From assembly GCA_019321725.1 (NCBI GenBank), contig CM033118.1, positions 12,364,071-12,428,070 of the forward strand: DNA of 64,000 nt. The letters are read 5' to 3'. The DNA is from Paulownia fortunei (Eukaryota; Streptophyta; Magnoliopsida; Lamiales; Paulowniaceae). Every line of letters starts with the position of its first letter. The first letter of the stretch is position 1. The notes beneath the pieces are model-generated. The model had not been told where the DNA came from and ran no database searches. It saw nothing but the letters and a program-made list of their open reading frames with translations. A program made the translations under genes and the position numbers. Positions 12,139-22,439 of this stretch are shown here, piece after piece.

Positions 12139-12896
12139 GCATTGGTTTTTACAGTGCCCGATCTTCCTGCAGTTCTAACACTCAATGGTTTTTAGTTATG
12201 AGAATTACTAGGATTTTTGGATTTGGACCTCCTGTCCTTTGATCTGTCCATTCCCTCTAGTTGAATTTCTTCTTCTTGACTCTGTATGCAAAATTGAAGA
12301 AGTTGATGATTCACTCGACTCTCTTCATTGGATCTCTTCACTAAGAACCGGATCACAAACATTGTCAAATTTTAATTTATTGCTTCCCGACTAGCTACTC
12401 ACAGCCGTGACAGTTGCACTCTAGCTTTCTGGCAGAGAAAATAAAAGTATCAATGCTCGTACTACTTCATCGAATTCAATTCCAACTGAACTCAATTGGG
12501 TTGTGACTGTGTTAAGTTCATTGAGATGTTGAGCTACCGATGCACCTTCCGTCATCCACAAATTGAACAAATGCCTCATTAAGTGAACTTTGTTTAAGGT
12601 CGATGGCTTCTCATACATACTAAAGAGAGCCGTCATAAGACCCACCGTGGTCTTTTTTCCTTTGCTATATTGAAAGCAACATTGTGGGATAACATCAATC
12701 GGATAACTCCAAGGGCTTGTCTATCAAGAAGATTCCAGTCTTTTTCCTTCATAGCCTCTAGCTTCTTCCCTAAGAGAGGTTGATACAGACTTCTTTGATA
12801 TAGATAATCCTCTATCTGCATTTTCCAGAACCTAAAATCTATACTATCAAATTTCTCGAGTTTCACTTTTCCTTCATCTGTGGCTATCGCTCTCAT
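12139..12896 (-). pseudogene. Copia gag remnant
   Basis: The capsid gene starts at the ATG on the minus strand at 12896, shortly after the primer-binding site. 'LEKFDSIDFRFWKMQIEDYL' opens the conserved copia gag domain. A frameshift near 12640 moves the reading to 'MYEKPSTLNKVHLMRHLFNL' and 'SVAQHLNELNTVTTQLSSVG'. A CCHC zinc knuckle is still visible at 12139-12180 (Cys-X2-Cys-X4-His-X4-Cys), but its second position is a stop codon. Gag normally packages the element's RNA. This copy is inactive. Confidence 0.88.
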
Positions 12897-12938
12897 TCGA
12901 ATTTGACTTCCTCTAGATCATTTCTGACTATTTCTGGA

Positions 12939-12950
12939 GCTCTGATACCA
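12939..12950 (-). other. Primer-binding site for initiator-Met tRNA
   Basis: On the minus strand the 12 bases TGGTATCAGAGC follow the 5' LTR after two bases. This is the standard plant copia primer-binding site, complementary to the 3' end of initiator methionine tRNA. It fixes the element's orientation. Confidence 0.92.
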
Positions 12951-12952
12951 GT

Positions 12953-13369
12953 TGTTGGAAAATTATAAAAAATTTCGATAAATCAGATTAGTGATAATGA
13001 AAATAACACACAAGAATTTAATAACGGAGTTTGGCTAATTGTGCCTACATCTCCGGACTTGCTGAAGATCATTTTACAAAAAGGAGAAAAAATACAAGTG
13101 TTTACAATACTTACAACTCACAACCCACATAAGAATATTTCTTCACGAAATTCTTTCACAAACTTTCTCTTAAGATTTTCTCTCAAACTCTCTCTAATTC
13201 TCTAATTTTCGGATGCTATAGAAATGAGAGTTATGGGGGTTTATATTGGCTTCAAAGAACATGAGTTGGTGGAATTTGGACAAGAAATTAGGTTAAACAT
13301 CTTAATTAACAATTGCCTAAATTAGGCACCCTTCATTTTTGATCAAAATGTTTGGCCATTTTCTTGACA
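12953..13369 (-). repeat. Copia 5' LTR
   Basis: This 417-base LTR starts TGTTGGAAA and ends TTTCTTGACA on the plus strand. It is the partner of 8584-8994, with many scattered substitutions and a visibly diverged stretch near 13045-13075. Confidence 0.92.
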
Positions 13370-14041
13370 AGGATCTTATCCAATTTGAATAATTCACAAA
13401 GAATAATGTTCTCCAGGATTGGAAAATGGGAGCTGTCTACATTCCAGTAAATTAGATCACTACATTTGTCAATTTTAAGGAATTTCAGGCGACGGAATTC
13501 CCCCTCAACAGGGTTCCACTGGGGTCATGTGACCGACCATTTGAATTTGAGAACTTCAAGAAGCAGCAATGAACCAATTATTGTCAAAACGGCCAAGATG
13601 GTAGAGAGAGTAATATGAGGTAGATTGCCTCACATTCTTCCGAGAATTTTATGTGCAATTTCTTGACATTGGGGATTCACTTACAAACCTCCTCACTTAA
13701 CTTGAAATTTATTACTTTCAAAAGTGTTTATAGGTTTCTCAAAACGACGCCATCTTTCTAGCCTACTCGATCACTTGGAGGATTAGGAAAACAAATCTCT
13801 TTGAACTCCAGATGCCTAAGTTATGACATCTCTCAAATTTTAGATGGTGCAACAACTTGTTTAAACTAATCTCTAATAATTAATGTTTGCACATTCCAGA
13901 GTAGTAGCTTCTAGGGAATCTCTATCAACCAAATTCAATACTCTCAATAATCTAAATTCAACCGATACCCGACCCCCATCGCAAATGAAAGAACGGGCAA
14001 GTGATGCTGATTGCAAAGCATGAAAGACTTGAGGGTGATAC
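13370..14041 (-). pseudogene. NLR piece 3: leucine-rich repeats
   Basis: On the minus strand this piece reads in R1-type LRR order. Near 14000 it has 'HALQSASLARSFICD', then 'FRLLRVLNLVDRDSLEATTL', the signature start of the LRR in this family. A badly decayed middle with several stops follows. A cleaner end has 'LEVLKFKW', then 'PVEGEFRRLKFLKIDKC' and 'NVDSSHFPILENIILCEL', interrupted by one TGA near 13530. The piece is bounded by the copia target duplication (13370-13374) and the solo-LTR target duplication GATAC (14037-14041). Confidence 0.82.
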
Positions 14042-16239
14042 TGTTAGAGTAGGATGCCCAACGCCCCAATTAGATTGAGTGTATTATACTCTTTTTCTTT
14101 TGTAAAGATAATCTTAATGGGAATCATATTAATAAAAATGCATTTTCTTTATCTTATGTCTTGCATCTTTTATTTCTGCACATTAGATAAAGTCTTTAGA
14201 CCAAATTTAGCTACGGAGCATGGTCGCGCATATGATGGCGATCATGGAACATGCCTCTAAGGCTTTGGTCTTAAATAAGTTTCGAGTCGAGAGCTTTTTG
14301 AGATGGGACATCAAATAGCTCAGTAAGACTCGCACATATTATGCATGCTCGTGAGATGAGAATATCACATTTCATTGGCATTAGCGTAGAGACGTAAGTG
14401 CATGTATGTGGATGCTTGTTAGGGAATAAGTACACCGAACATGGCCCGCAAGAAATTCTTAGTTGGAGGCTTTATCCATCGAAATAAGAATTTCTATGTT
14501 GTAATAATACACGACTAGTCCTCAAACTTGAGGCACAATGGTAGCCTTGTGTGCATCTTGCAACACTTTGATATATCTTCTGATTGCTTGACAATCACAA
14601 AGGGGGTATGTTGGGTGTTGCACTGGTATGCATGGAAGTTTGTCAGTGGCCAACATAGAATTCGACACTTGTCTTTTTAAACAAGGAAATCTCTTGTATT
14701 TTTATAGTTCGTGATTCAAAGACCTTGGCCAAGGCAGGATAAATCATGATTCATCTAGAATCATTGGAACTTGAAATGGGATCATAGTTATTGAATTATT
14801 TAGGGTTTCGACTTATAATTCATGCCTTAGATTCAATCGGGAGATTAGCTGTCGAAAGGACCGTATGTGTATGGTACTCGCAACTAAAATAGGTTTACTC
14901 GCTATTTCACCTAAGACTAGTTTGCCATGATTACTTGGTAGGTGTTTTCATGGATAGTGAGGTTCTTGGAATTAAGGAGTTGATTCCAAGTGGATTAATT
15001 AATTGGAATAATTGTTATTCATAAGTTGCAAATGTTGTAAACCCATTACTAGTTTAGTGGTGAATATCAGAGGGTCACACATCTTTATGAAAAGTAACAT
15101 TTCTAATTTTAGATTTTATCCAATGGTTGGAAATTAATTAATTAATATTGATTAATTAATTAATTAAGAGCTCTATTTAATTTAATGGTTAAATTAAATT
15201 ATTCAATTAAGTAATTGGATTATTTAATTGGACCTAATTTGATTAGGAAGTTCAAATGGAGTAAATTAAATTAATTAATTGGATTGATTAAATTGGGATT
15301 GAATCAATTGAATTGATTTGGGGATTTTTGAGTCCAATCCCAAAATTAATGTGGATCACTTAAGAAGCCCACTAAAATATGAAGAGAATAAATTAAATAA
15401 ATATGATTTATTTAATTAACATATTTATAGATAAATAAATATAGTGACCAATTTTATTGGATAAAATCGGCCACTAAGATTTAATTTATGTATAAATATA
15501 ATTATAGTATATATATATGATATATATCTATCTTGATATTATTTGAAGAGTTCAAATTAATATCAATAATATATGTAGACAATTTTAATGATTAATGTAG
15601 TATCAGAGAGAGAAAAGAGAAGAGTTCTTGGAAGATTTGGGATCCTTCCAAGATAAGGTTTTGAAATAATTCAAAATTAAAAAACTTTCTAATAGTTGGA
15701 AAGGGATTAAAATTTTCAACCCTATATATATGAGGGATGAAAATTACACAATCAATTCAAAAATTTTGAGCAAAAATTATTTTGTTTAAAGTTTTCTATT
15801 TTTACTCTCCATGAAAAGAAAAAAAAAGAAAAAGAAAATCAGTTTCTTGTTATTCTCTTCATATTATTGTTTCAAGAACTTAAAGAATTAATCTTTATTG
15901 TTCTTGAAAATTTACTCCGGTTCTAGATTAGTAAATAATTAAAAGGATACTAGCGAATCTTTTTTGATTGGTGTTGCTCTTCCGTATTGTGGACTTGATA
16001 GATGGGAGACACTTGGATCTTTGCGAGTTCTGATAGTCCAGAATAAGCAATTGATTGCTTCATTCCGTACAACAACCGGAGTGCACAAAAGGTATAATCC
16101 AATTTTATATTTATTTATATATTCACTTGAATAAGCGCGATCGTTAAAATCACTTTCGAATCAAAGGGGTTAAATTTATGTTTGATAAAAATTTTAATTT
16201 TCCATTGCGTATGCCCCTACGATTATAGCGAACCCAACA
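14042..16239 (+). mobile_element. Solo LTR, 2.2 kb, first copy
   Basis: It starts TGTTAGAGTAGG and ends CGAACCCAACA, with perfect 5-base target duplications GATAC at 14037-14041 and 16240-16244. No gag or pol sequence lies inside. The middle is extremely AT-rich with runs of 'attaattaatt' (about 15130-15310), and a TATA-like 'ccctatatatatgaggg' lies at 15721-15737. A homologous copy lies on the minus strand at 47661-49775. A solo LTR arises by recombination between the two LTRs of a full element (established). Which superfamily it came from is not evident. It interrupts the NLR between the MHD region and the LRR. Confidence 0.85.
15721..15737 (+). promoter_or_regulatory. TATA-like box in solo LTR
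   Basis: 'ccctatatatatgaggg' is a TATA-box-like site in the second half of the LTR, where the LTR promoter would be expected. If it still acts, transcription would run toward 16240 and thus antisense to the NLR. This is inference from sequence alone. Confidence 0.3.
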
Positions 16240-16942
16240 GATACACCATGTTTAGAATGCTTCCATGAAATACAATGCGACGCTCCCTATCTATGCCGGT
16301 GGGATGTCAAGCACACTTATGATGCTAAGAAACTTCTCTTTCTCAGCTACCCTTAAGCATAGGTCTCTTAAAAGATCATGAATGTTACAAGTTTTCATTT
16401 TTCCATTCCATCCCCACCTACAAACTAAAATGAGATTCATGTCAATGAGATCCTTCAAGTAACCCTCTGCAACCTCTTCCAAGCTTTGGGCTTTATTTGG
16501 CTTTATAAATCCCTCAGCAACCCAAAGTTTGATAAGTTGAAAAATTCCCATGTAAAGAAGACATGGTTTTAGATGGGCAGGTAAGTGGCTATAACTCAAA
16601 CATAATATATTCAAACTCATCCTCTCCTGAAATAAGAATTTAGTTTATATATTTTGCAATATTCTCCCAGTATTCTTGTGTCTTGTAGGATTTTTCAAGA
16701 AGCCCCCCAATCACAACAATTGATTGGGGAAGTCCTTTGCATTTTTTAGCGATCCTCTTTCCAATTTCCTCTAACTCAGGAGGGCAACCTTCTTGGGCAA
16801 ATGCTTTTTGACAAAATAGGTTCCAACTTTTATCCTCATCTAAAAAGTTCATCACAAGGCATGAAGAGCCAAATGAATAGCCACGTTTGATAGCCTGGTA
16901 GTTTTAACAATTCGATTTCTATTGTTGTTATCTAGAAAGAAA
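16240..16942 (-). pseudogene. NLR piece 2: distal NB-ARC, winged helix, MHD-like motif
   Basis: On the minus strand, 'NNNRNRIVKTTRLSNVAIHL' (RNBS-B type, 16863-16930) is followed by 'MNFLDEDKSWNLFCQKAF' (RNBS-C). Then come 'KCKGLPQSIVVIGGLL' (GLPL motif, 16690-16745) and, after a break near 16630, 'CLSYSHLPAHLKPCLLYMGI'. 'LIKLWVAEGFIKP' is the winged-helix domain, and 'NIHDLLRDLCLRVA' is an MHD-like motif with Ile-His-Asp. The usual 'FPED' segment between the Cys-rich strand and 'LIKLW' is missing a few residues. The open frame stops at 16291, and a shifted frame continues to the solo-LTR border. Confidence 0.88.
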
Positions 16943-17721
16943 ATGCATGTTTGGGAGCACTTCTACAGTATACGTCCATTTTCTAAATGGACTTTTTATT
17001 AAGTGCTTTTTTGAAAAGTCATTTTATATTATTAACATATGTTTGGTGAAATCCATTTCAAACAAGTGCTTTAGAACTAAAAGTCCATTCTTCACATGAA
17101 ATTGTGTTTAGTAAACTAATTGAAAAGTGCATCTTTAACATGGATTTAACAATATTGCTCCTACTTATATTAAAAGTATTTTCTATAGTATATGAATTAA
17201 TTGGTATTTTTTTTATCAATACTTAAGTAAGATATAATTTTATTTACCAGTTATTAATTTAATTTTTTTGTGAAACTGTTCAAAGAAAATTCACAAATTA
17301 GAGTAATGAAAAAACTGCAACTCATAGTTTCAATTTCTCTTTCATGATTTTCACTTTTATTTTTAAGTAATTATAATAAACAACAATTCTAATACCATTA
17401 TTCAAAAGCATAATATTTCTATTAAAAGTGGAGTAATTAAATTCAAGAAAATCTATCTTCAAAAAAATAATACATGACATGTTGTAAAGATTTTTTTATT
17501 TGCAAAAGTACATATAATATCAACACTACACTGCTCATTAGAAATAGAACATGAAATACATACTATATAATAAAATGAGCTTGTAAATATAATTAAATAA
17601 AAATCATCTCAAGTTCAATCCTTAAACTAATAAAGATGTCCAACCCAAGAAAAAAAAGTTGAACAATAAAAACTAACAAGATGTTCAAATTCAAAAATTA
17701 AAATTTAATTGAAAAAATTCA

Positions 17722-18480
17722 TCATAGACAAAATCCTCTTGTTTGGTATACGGAATCGGCTATAGCATCACGTACAATAGCCATTTCTTGACTTTGTTGC
17801 TCATTCACGATTTCATATGATTCGTCATCATATTCCTCTAAGTCAACCTCTATTTCTTCATTGCCACTGAAGTAATCTTCATCTTCATCGTAACGTTTAA
17901 ATTCTTCATCAGCTATTGCCTCTTGTCTTATATAATTATGTAATGCCATTGAAGCAACAACAATTAGTCTTTGAGTTTCAAAAGGAAATTTGGCCATTTT
18001 TTTTAAAATTGGCCATCGAGACTTTAATACTCCAAAACAACGCTCAATTGTATTTCTTAATAATGAGTGGGAGTGATTAAACAATTCTTTAGGTCCACTT
18101 GCCCGCTGCCCCCTTCAGAATTATTATGGATGATAGTGTGTCCCTTTGTAAGGTGCTAAAAAATCAGGCATATTTGGATATCCAGCATCAACAACATAAT
18201 ATTTACCTAGACAGAGCAAATACATGTATTATCATATCAAAAAATAAAAAAATAAAAAATAAGACTTTTATATGACTACTAACCTGTGGGAGGCATGGGG
18301 AATTTCAAAGTTGGTTTATGAATAGCTTCGTTAAATATACGAGAATCGTGAGCAGTTTATTCTCATCCTGCCCAAACAAAGGTGAACCGCATATCAAATG
18401 AGCATGCAGCCATAATATTTTGAGTGCAATCACCTTTCCTCCCATGATATGCAAGTTGTTCATTAGTTTGGTTCTTCAAC
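17722..18480 (-). pseudogene. Harbinger DDE transposase, C-terminal two thirds
   Basis: This is a HARBI1-type nuclease remnant. In order it shows 'NEQLAYHGRKGDCTQNIMAA' (about 18400-18460), 'CSFDMRFTFVWAG' with a stop after it, and 'HDSRIFNEAIHKPTLKFPMP'. An intron with GT-AG borders follows at about 18207-18283. Then come 'KYYVVDAGYPNMPDFLAPY' with the second catalytic Asp, and after a break 'LLRNTIERCFGVLKSRWPIL' with the catalytic Glu. 'SMALHNYIRQE' and an acidic tail end the protein at 17722. The N-terminal third with the first catalytic Asp is absent: the readable part begins directly after the Myb-like gene's C-terminus. It could not cut DNA. Confidence 0.88.
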
Positions 18481-18489
18481 TTGTACCTC

Positions 18490-19157
18490 TGGATCTATTT
18501 GTATTATATTTTCTTCTGATTGACTTGATTGGGTTTGACATGCTCCAGTAGAGTCATTTGGTAGAGATCCTTCTGAAGGTGCCCAAGCATTTTTTCCTGT
18601 TGCATATCCTTCTCTAAACAAAGAGGTCAATTCGTCAAAATTTTCAAGCCCTTTGTATCGATATTTAATCGCATCCGGATTGGCCTAGAAAATTATAAAA
18701 TAAGTCATTAAAGTTTTCACTATAACATATATGTATGTTTATAAGTTTCAAAAGTTAATGAAAAACAACAATTTACCTTCAAGTTCTCATCCCACCATTC
18801 ATCAGATGCAGAAACCGTGTTTTTGATATTATCCCAACCAAGTCCAGTATCTGAAGTTATCAGTTTATATCACACTTTCCAATCTTGTTTGGTATTGTCC
18901 CAATGATTTTTCAATTGCTTCTTATCATAGTTCAAACCAGTCTTCTGGACAAAGTCAACACAAATTTTGTTCCACCCATCTCTTCTGAAAAAAGTCCCTA
19001 GTTTACTCCCTTTTGACATTTGCTCACAACACAATTCAACAAACAACTTGTGTGCATCACTATTCCAAACTACCTTTGGCTTTGCGTTTTTCTTAAATTG
19101 TTGTGTATTTGAGTTAAGTTCCATATCTTCATTAACAAGCATGAAAAAATTAATCAA
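18490..19157 (-). pseudogene. Harbinger Myb/SANT-like DNA-binding protein
   Basis: This is the accessory protein of plant Harbinger elements, which helps the transposase recognise the ends. The first exon (ATG at 19157) has 'KPKVVWNSDAHKLFVELC' and 'SKGSKLGTFFRRDGWNKI', then 'YDKKQLKNHWDNTKQDWKV', a Myb/SANT-like trihelix with the expected tryptophans. A stop follows in place of the next residue, then 'LITSDTGLGWDNIKNTVSA' and 'DEWWDENLK'. A probable intron follows (about 18687-18778). The last part has 'YRYKGLENFDELTSLFREG', 'ATGKNAWAPSEGS' and an acidic end near 18490. Apart from the single stop it is well preserved. Confidence 0.85.
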
Positions 19158-19528
19158 AAAAGAAAAATAAAAAATATAAGAATTCTATTCAAATAAGGAG
19201 AATGATGACATGTAATATAGTACTATCCTATATTATGTCTAATCAATAATTTTCAATCAAAGACACTTTGATATACTTAGAGAGCAGAACACAAACAAAA
19301 TCTAATATTGAAGAAATACACCCGATAAAAATATTCACAAAAATTCCATCAAGAGAAAAAAGAAGCTTCCATTTATGTTTTTTCCAGAATGAGAGACCCA
19401 CCAAGTATAGATGTATACAAACTCTAAAATTCATTGAATAAAAGAAAATAATTTACAAAATTTTAGTAAAAGTAGCAAAGAAAACAAGAATTCAATTGAA
19501 TACAAAGTTTCAGTATTAAACTGTAACC

Positions 19529-19533
<5 letters not shown>

Positions 19534-19562
<29 letters not shown>
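19534..19562. repeat. (TA)n microsatellite
   Basis: An uninterrupted run of about 14 TA units inside the Harbinger element. Confidence 0.95.
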
Positions 19563-19564
<2 letters not shown>

Positions 19565-20142
19565 AGAAAACTCACCAATAATTTAAACGAGGGAGAAACA
19601 ATCTAAGTTCACAGAATTTACTTGAAAAATATAGAGAATACTATCAAGGATCAGTATGTTAGAAAGTTATAGGAGTATGAATTTTGTATAATTTGTTCAA
19701 AAAATTTTATCGGATAAAAATTATAAAATATATGTATGAAGAATCCAAATAAAAAATACATCATCTACATCTCAATTAAAAAATAAATTACAAAAAGAAA
19801 AAATGATAGATACCTTGAAATCCCTCAGAACTTTTGTGAAAAGTTTTGGAAGAATGAACATGTTTTGAAGAGTAGTATAGAGTAGTATAGTGAAGATAAT
19901 ATTGGTAATTTAAATAGAAAGAGAAGGGATAGAATTGGAAAATATCAACTTTTTAATAACTTCCAGATAAAAGTGCGGGAAATGAGTTTTAAGAAGCCGC
20001 CTATCTCACTTTTCTAGAATGAACTTTTAGAAATGTGACTTATCCAAAAAGTCCATCCAATATAAATTACCAAACACCAAAAAAAAATTAAATGGACTTT
20101 TATATCTAGAAGTCCATTTGAAAAGTGATTTCAAACATGCTC

Positions 20143-20935
20143 AAAAACTTTATCTTGTCCCAAATTCAATACCCCATATATCATCCATTATAATCAAATA
20201 TCTCCTACCCAATAAACTTTTGTATAATTGTTCTCCTAATTTATCTTCAGTTTCTCGATCCATTTAACAAATGTATTTCTTTGGCTAGAAAGAAGTTCTA
20301 ATGGTGTATACTTGAGATATGGTTACCCAAGCACGAATGTCAAAGTGTTGCACAATAACTAAATTTTCATAAACATTTATAGCAAGTGTAGTCTTACCAA
20401 TGCCGCCAATACCAATGATTGGGATGATTTGCCGATTAGATTGTTGTCCAGTGAGCCTTTCCATAAGTTGAATCAAGTGGTCATCAAATCCCACCATAGT
20501 ATTCTTTCCGGTGGTAAGAGATCTTGATGAAGTAGCTGGTATTGAATATGTGGACTGCTCATCTTTGAATCCCATTGGTGCTTTAACCTTCATAGCCTTT
20601 TCCTTGATAGAATCCATGTCTTCTATCACTTTCTGTAGATCGAGCAAGGAAATGGAACTTGTTTTCCAAGACCAGTGGATCCAGCATGAATTTGATCCAC
20701 TACATGAGATTCAATTACATCTTCAGCCGCATAAGTTGCAGATGCAATTTGGCTCTCCAAAACTTCTGCTTCTTTGCTACCTCCATGAGAATAACTCTAT
20801 AAAATCTTGCAAGAAACCAACCTTCTCGCAAAGAGATTCGATCTGTTTCTTGCCAAGAGAAATCGAATGGCGAGGATGATTCTGGATCTGCTCCACAATA
20901 TTCATAAGAGAAACCAGCACTGCATAAGCTGTCAT
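20143..20935 (-). pseudogene. NLR piece 1: coiled coil, P-loop, kinase-2
   Basis: The start codon is placed at 20933-20935 because the frame 'MTAYAVLVSLMNIVEQI' matches the usual R1-type N-terminus. 'QIESLCEKVGFLQDFIELFS' continues the coiled coil. Near 20788 two bases appear to be missing, and the frame shifts to 'KEAEVLESQIASATYAAEDV' and 'ESHVVDQIHAGST'. The NB-ARC begins with 'MVGFDDHLIQLMERL', then the P-loop 'GIGGIGKTTLA' (20381-20413) and 'HFDIRAWVTISQVY'. After another break comes kinase-2 'RRYLIIMDDIW' (20173-20205), just before the Harbinger border. Confidence 0.88.
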
Positions 20936-21052
20936 CTCTAATCCTCTGATCTTCTTTAAAGTTCTGAAAAAGCAGCAAACAGATTATGGAACTAGTGTCG
21001 TTGCAAATTAGAGAATATGAGGAGAACTAGCTAACAGGACTTTTTGAGAGTA
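20936..21052 (-). other. 5' leader of the NLR
   Basis: These bases lie between the inferred NLR start codon and the edge of Helitron H2. No clear TATA box is seen. Without the Helitron, the region would continue directly at 26828, so the natural promoter is probably displaced by 5.8 kb. Confidence 0.4.
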
Positions 21053-22439
21053 CTAGTAAGTAAGATGTGCGTTGCATGTGATTTATATTATTTTAGTAAA
21101 TTAATCATATTATTTAATAACATATTTAAGTAAAATTAAGATATTTTAAAATACTTCATAAATTATAAAATATTAAATAAAATATAATCAATAAAAAATA
21201 AAATATTTCAAAATATTTCATAAACTAATTATTAATCGATATTACATTACAACAAAGTAAGAGATTCTCTTCCAACTCATACTTTGTAGCCGATACTTAT
21301 TCTCTAGAGATTGAAAAAATTTGATAAATTAAAAAAATATAAATGTTAAGCAAGATAGATAATTAATATTAAAAATATCCATTTTAGGAATATACAATAA
21401 AACCACAATTTAGCTATATATTTCTCCTTTAATAATGAATATATGTGGAACTAAGTAAAAGGATTAGGGTTCATGATTAAAAATTAAGTAAAATACATAT
21501 CAAATATTTAATAATTTACAGAATTATGTGTCAGTTTTTACATATTATTCAGTGTACAAACGGCCTATACATAATATTATTAAACTACTTTAATTGAGTA
21601 TGACCATGATAAGTAATCAAATTATTTTTTCTTTAATTACTTATATGCTATAATTTTCTTCACATTACATGATTGTTAGGTATCAGAACTTTGTGCTACA
21701 GTGAATCATACTTCAATATTATTTTTTTCTAATAACAATAAAATATTAGTTACTACTAATAATATATAATGTATTACTTAAGGAAAAAATATTTATATCT
21801 ACAGCCAAAACTTGTCTATACATAATATTTTTAGTCTACGTCTTCTTCTTACATTTGAGGTATTTTATTTAATCAATTATTGGTTATAAATATTGAAGTT
21901 CCTCTATAGAGAGTAATATATAATTGGCATTAAAAAGACACTGAATTAGACAAATAGACACCAATATGTAGAATTATTTGTCTTTAAACTTTTTTTATTG
22001 TTATTACGAAGCAAAGTTTTATATAGAATTGTTCACGTCTAAACTGAAATGAATAAATTTTATTTTCAGCTGGCAAAAATGGCACTCTAGATATAAAGAT
22101 AAACTTTTCAATATGTTACCCAAACACAATCTCTCCATCAATTACGTTATTGTTGAAATCTTGCATACCATTCTTGTACCATTACTCAATCCATTTTCAA
22201 AAAAATTATTAGACAATTTTTTTTTCAGCACCAATTTATGGAAAAGGCAAATGATTTGGAATTAAAGGGTTCAAAATATTTTCTTCATAATAATAATTTA
22301 TATTATCAATAATTTCATCAAAACTCTTAAATGTTCTTACTTTTTGATGCTTGACTTGTCATGTAATGAGTTGAATTGACATTCTTATTTAAGGTAGGGA
22401 AAATAACCCTAATAAGTCGTAATATTGAGTTTTCTTCAT

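Larger units (their letters stand above)
8584..13369 (-). mobile_element. Ty1/copia retrotransposon, complete structure, decayed coding region
   Basis: This 4.8-kb minus-strand copia element has both LTRs (8584-8994 and 12953-13369). A primer-binding site matching initiator-Met tRNA (TGGTATCAGAGC, minus strand, at 12939-12950) and a polypurine tract (minus 'aagtgggagat', about 8995-9005) are present. The order gag, protease, integrase, RT, RNase H identifies copia. The flanks GGGAT and AGGAT form a target duplication with one mismatch. Its LTRs differ at many positions and have several short indels by eye, so the insertion is not recent. It sits inside the LRR part of the NLR. The sequence resembles Tork/TNT1-type elements, but the lineage call is inference. 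Confidence 0.93.
16943..20142 (-). mobile_element. PIF/Harbinger DNA transposon, about 3.2 kb, internally deleted
   Basis: Both ends carry the inverted repeat built around 'gcatgtttg' (left 16945-16953; right, inverted, 20132-20140), followed on both sides by a 'cactt'-type block. The flanks read AAA on both sides (16940-16942 and 20143-20145), compatible with the 3-base duplications Harbinger elements make, though A-richness weakens this and the exact edge is uncertain by 1-3 bases. Inside are the two genes of such elements, a Myb/SANT-like protein and a DDE transposase, both on the minus strand and both broken. It separates the kinase-2 motif of the NLR from RNBS-B. Confidence 0.85.
2155..20935 (-). 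pseudogene. CC-NB-ARC-LRR resistance gene (R1/late-blight type), split by four transposons
   Basis: This is an intracellular immune receptor pseudogene. Five pieces on the minus strand follow one another in the normal NLR order. They are coiled coil, P-loop and kinase-2 (20143-20935); RNBS, GLPL, winged-helix and MHD-like region (16240-16942); LRR (13370-14041); a 40-base LRR piece (8544-8583); and the C-terminus (2155-2261). The gaps are filled by a Harbinger element, a solo LTR, a copia element and a Helitron. Known R1-type NLRs are single polypeptides of roughly 900 residues, and the pieces add up to somewhat less. Besides the insertions there are point lesions: a frameshift near 20788, a break near 16630, a stop in the LRR near 13530, and many stops in the first part of the LRR. 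It cannot make a working receptor. The order, strand and precise joins make one broken gene far more likely than several gene fragments. Confidence 0.88.

Noticed and set aside
14054..14260. 68-codon open frame as a gene
   Set aside because: It is inside the solo LTR and is not conserved as an open frame in the second copy.
16291..20647. Two separate NLR genes (one at 16.3-16.9 kb, one at 20.3-20.9 kb)
   Set aside because: The pieces do not overlap in domain content, follow each other in NB-ARC order and are separated exactly by a Harbinger element, so one split gene is simpler.
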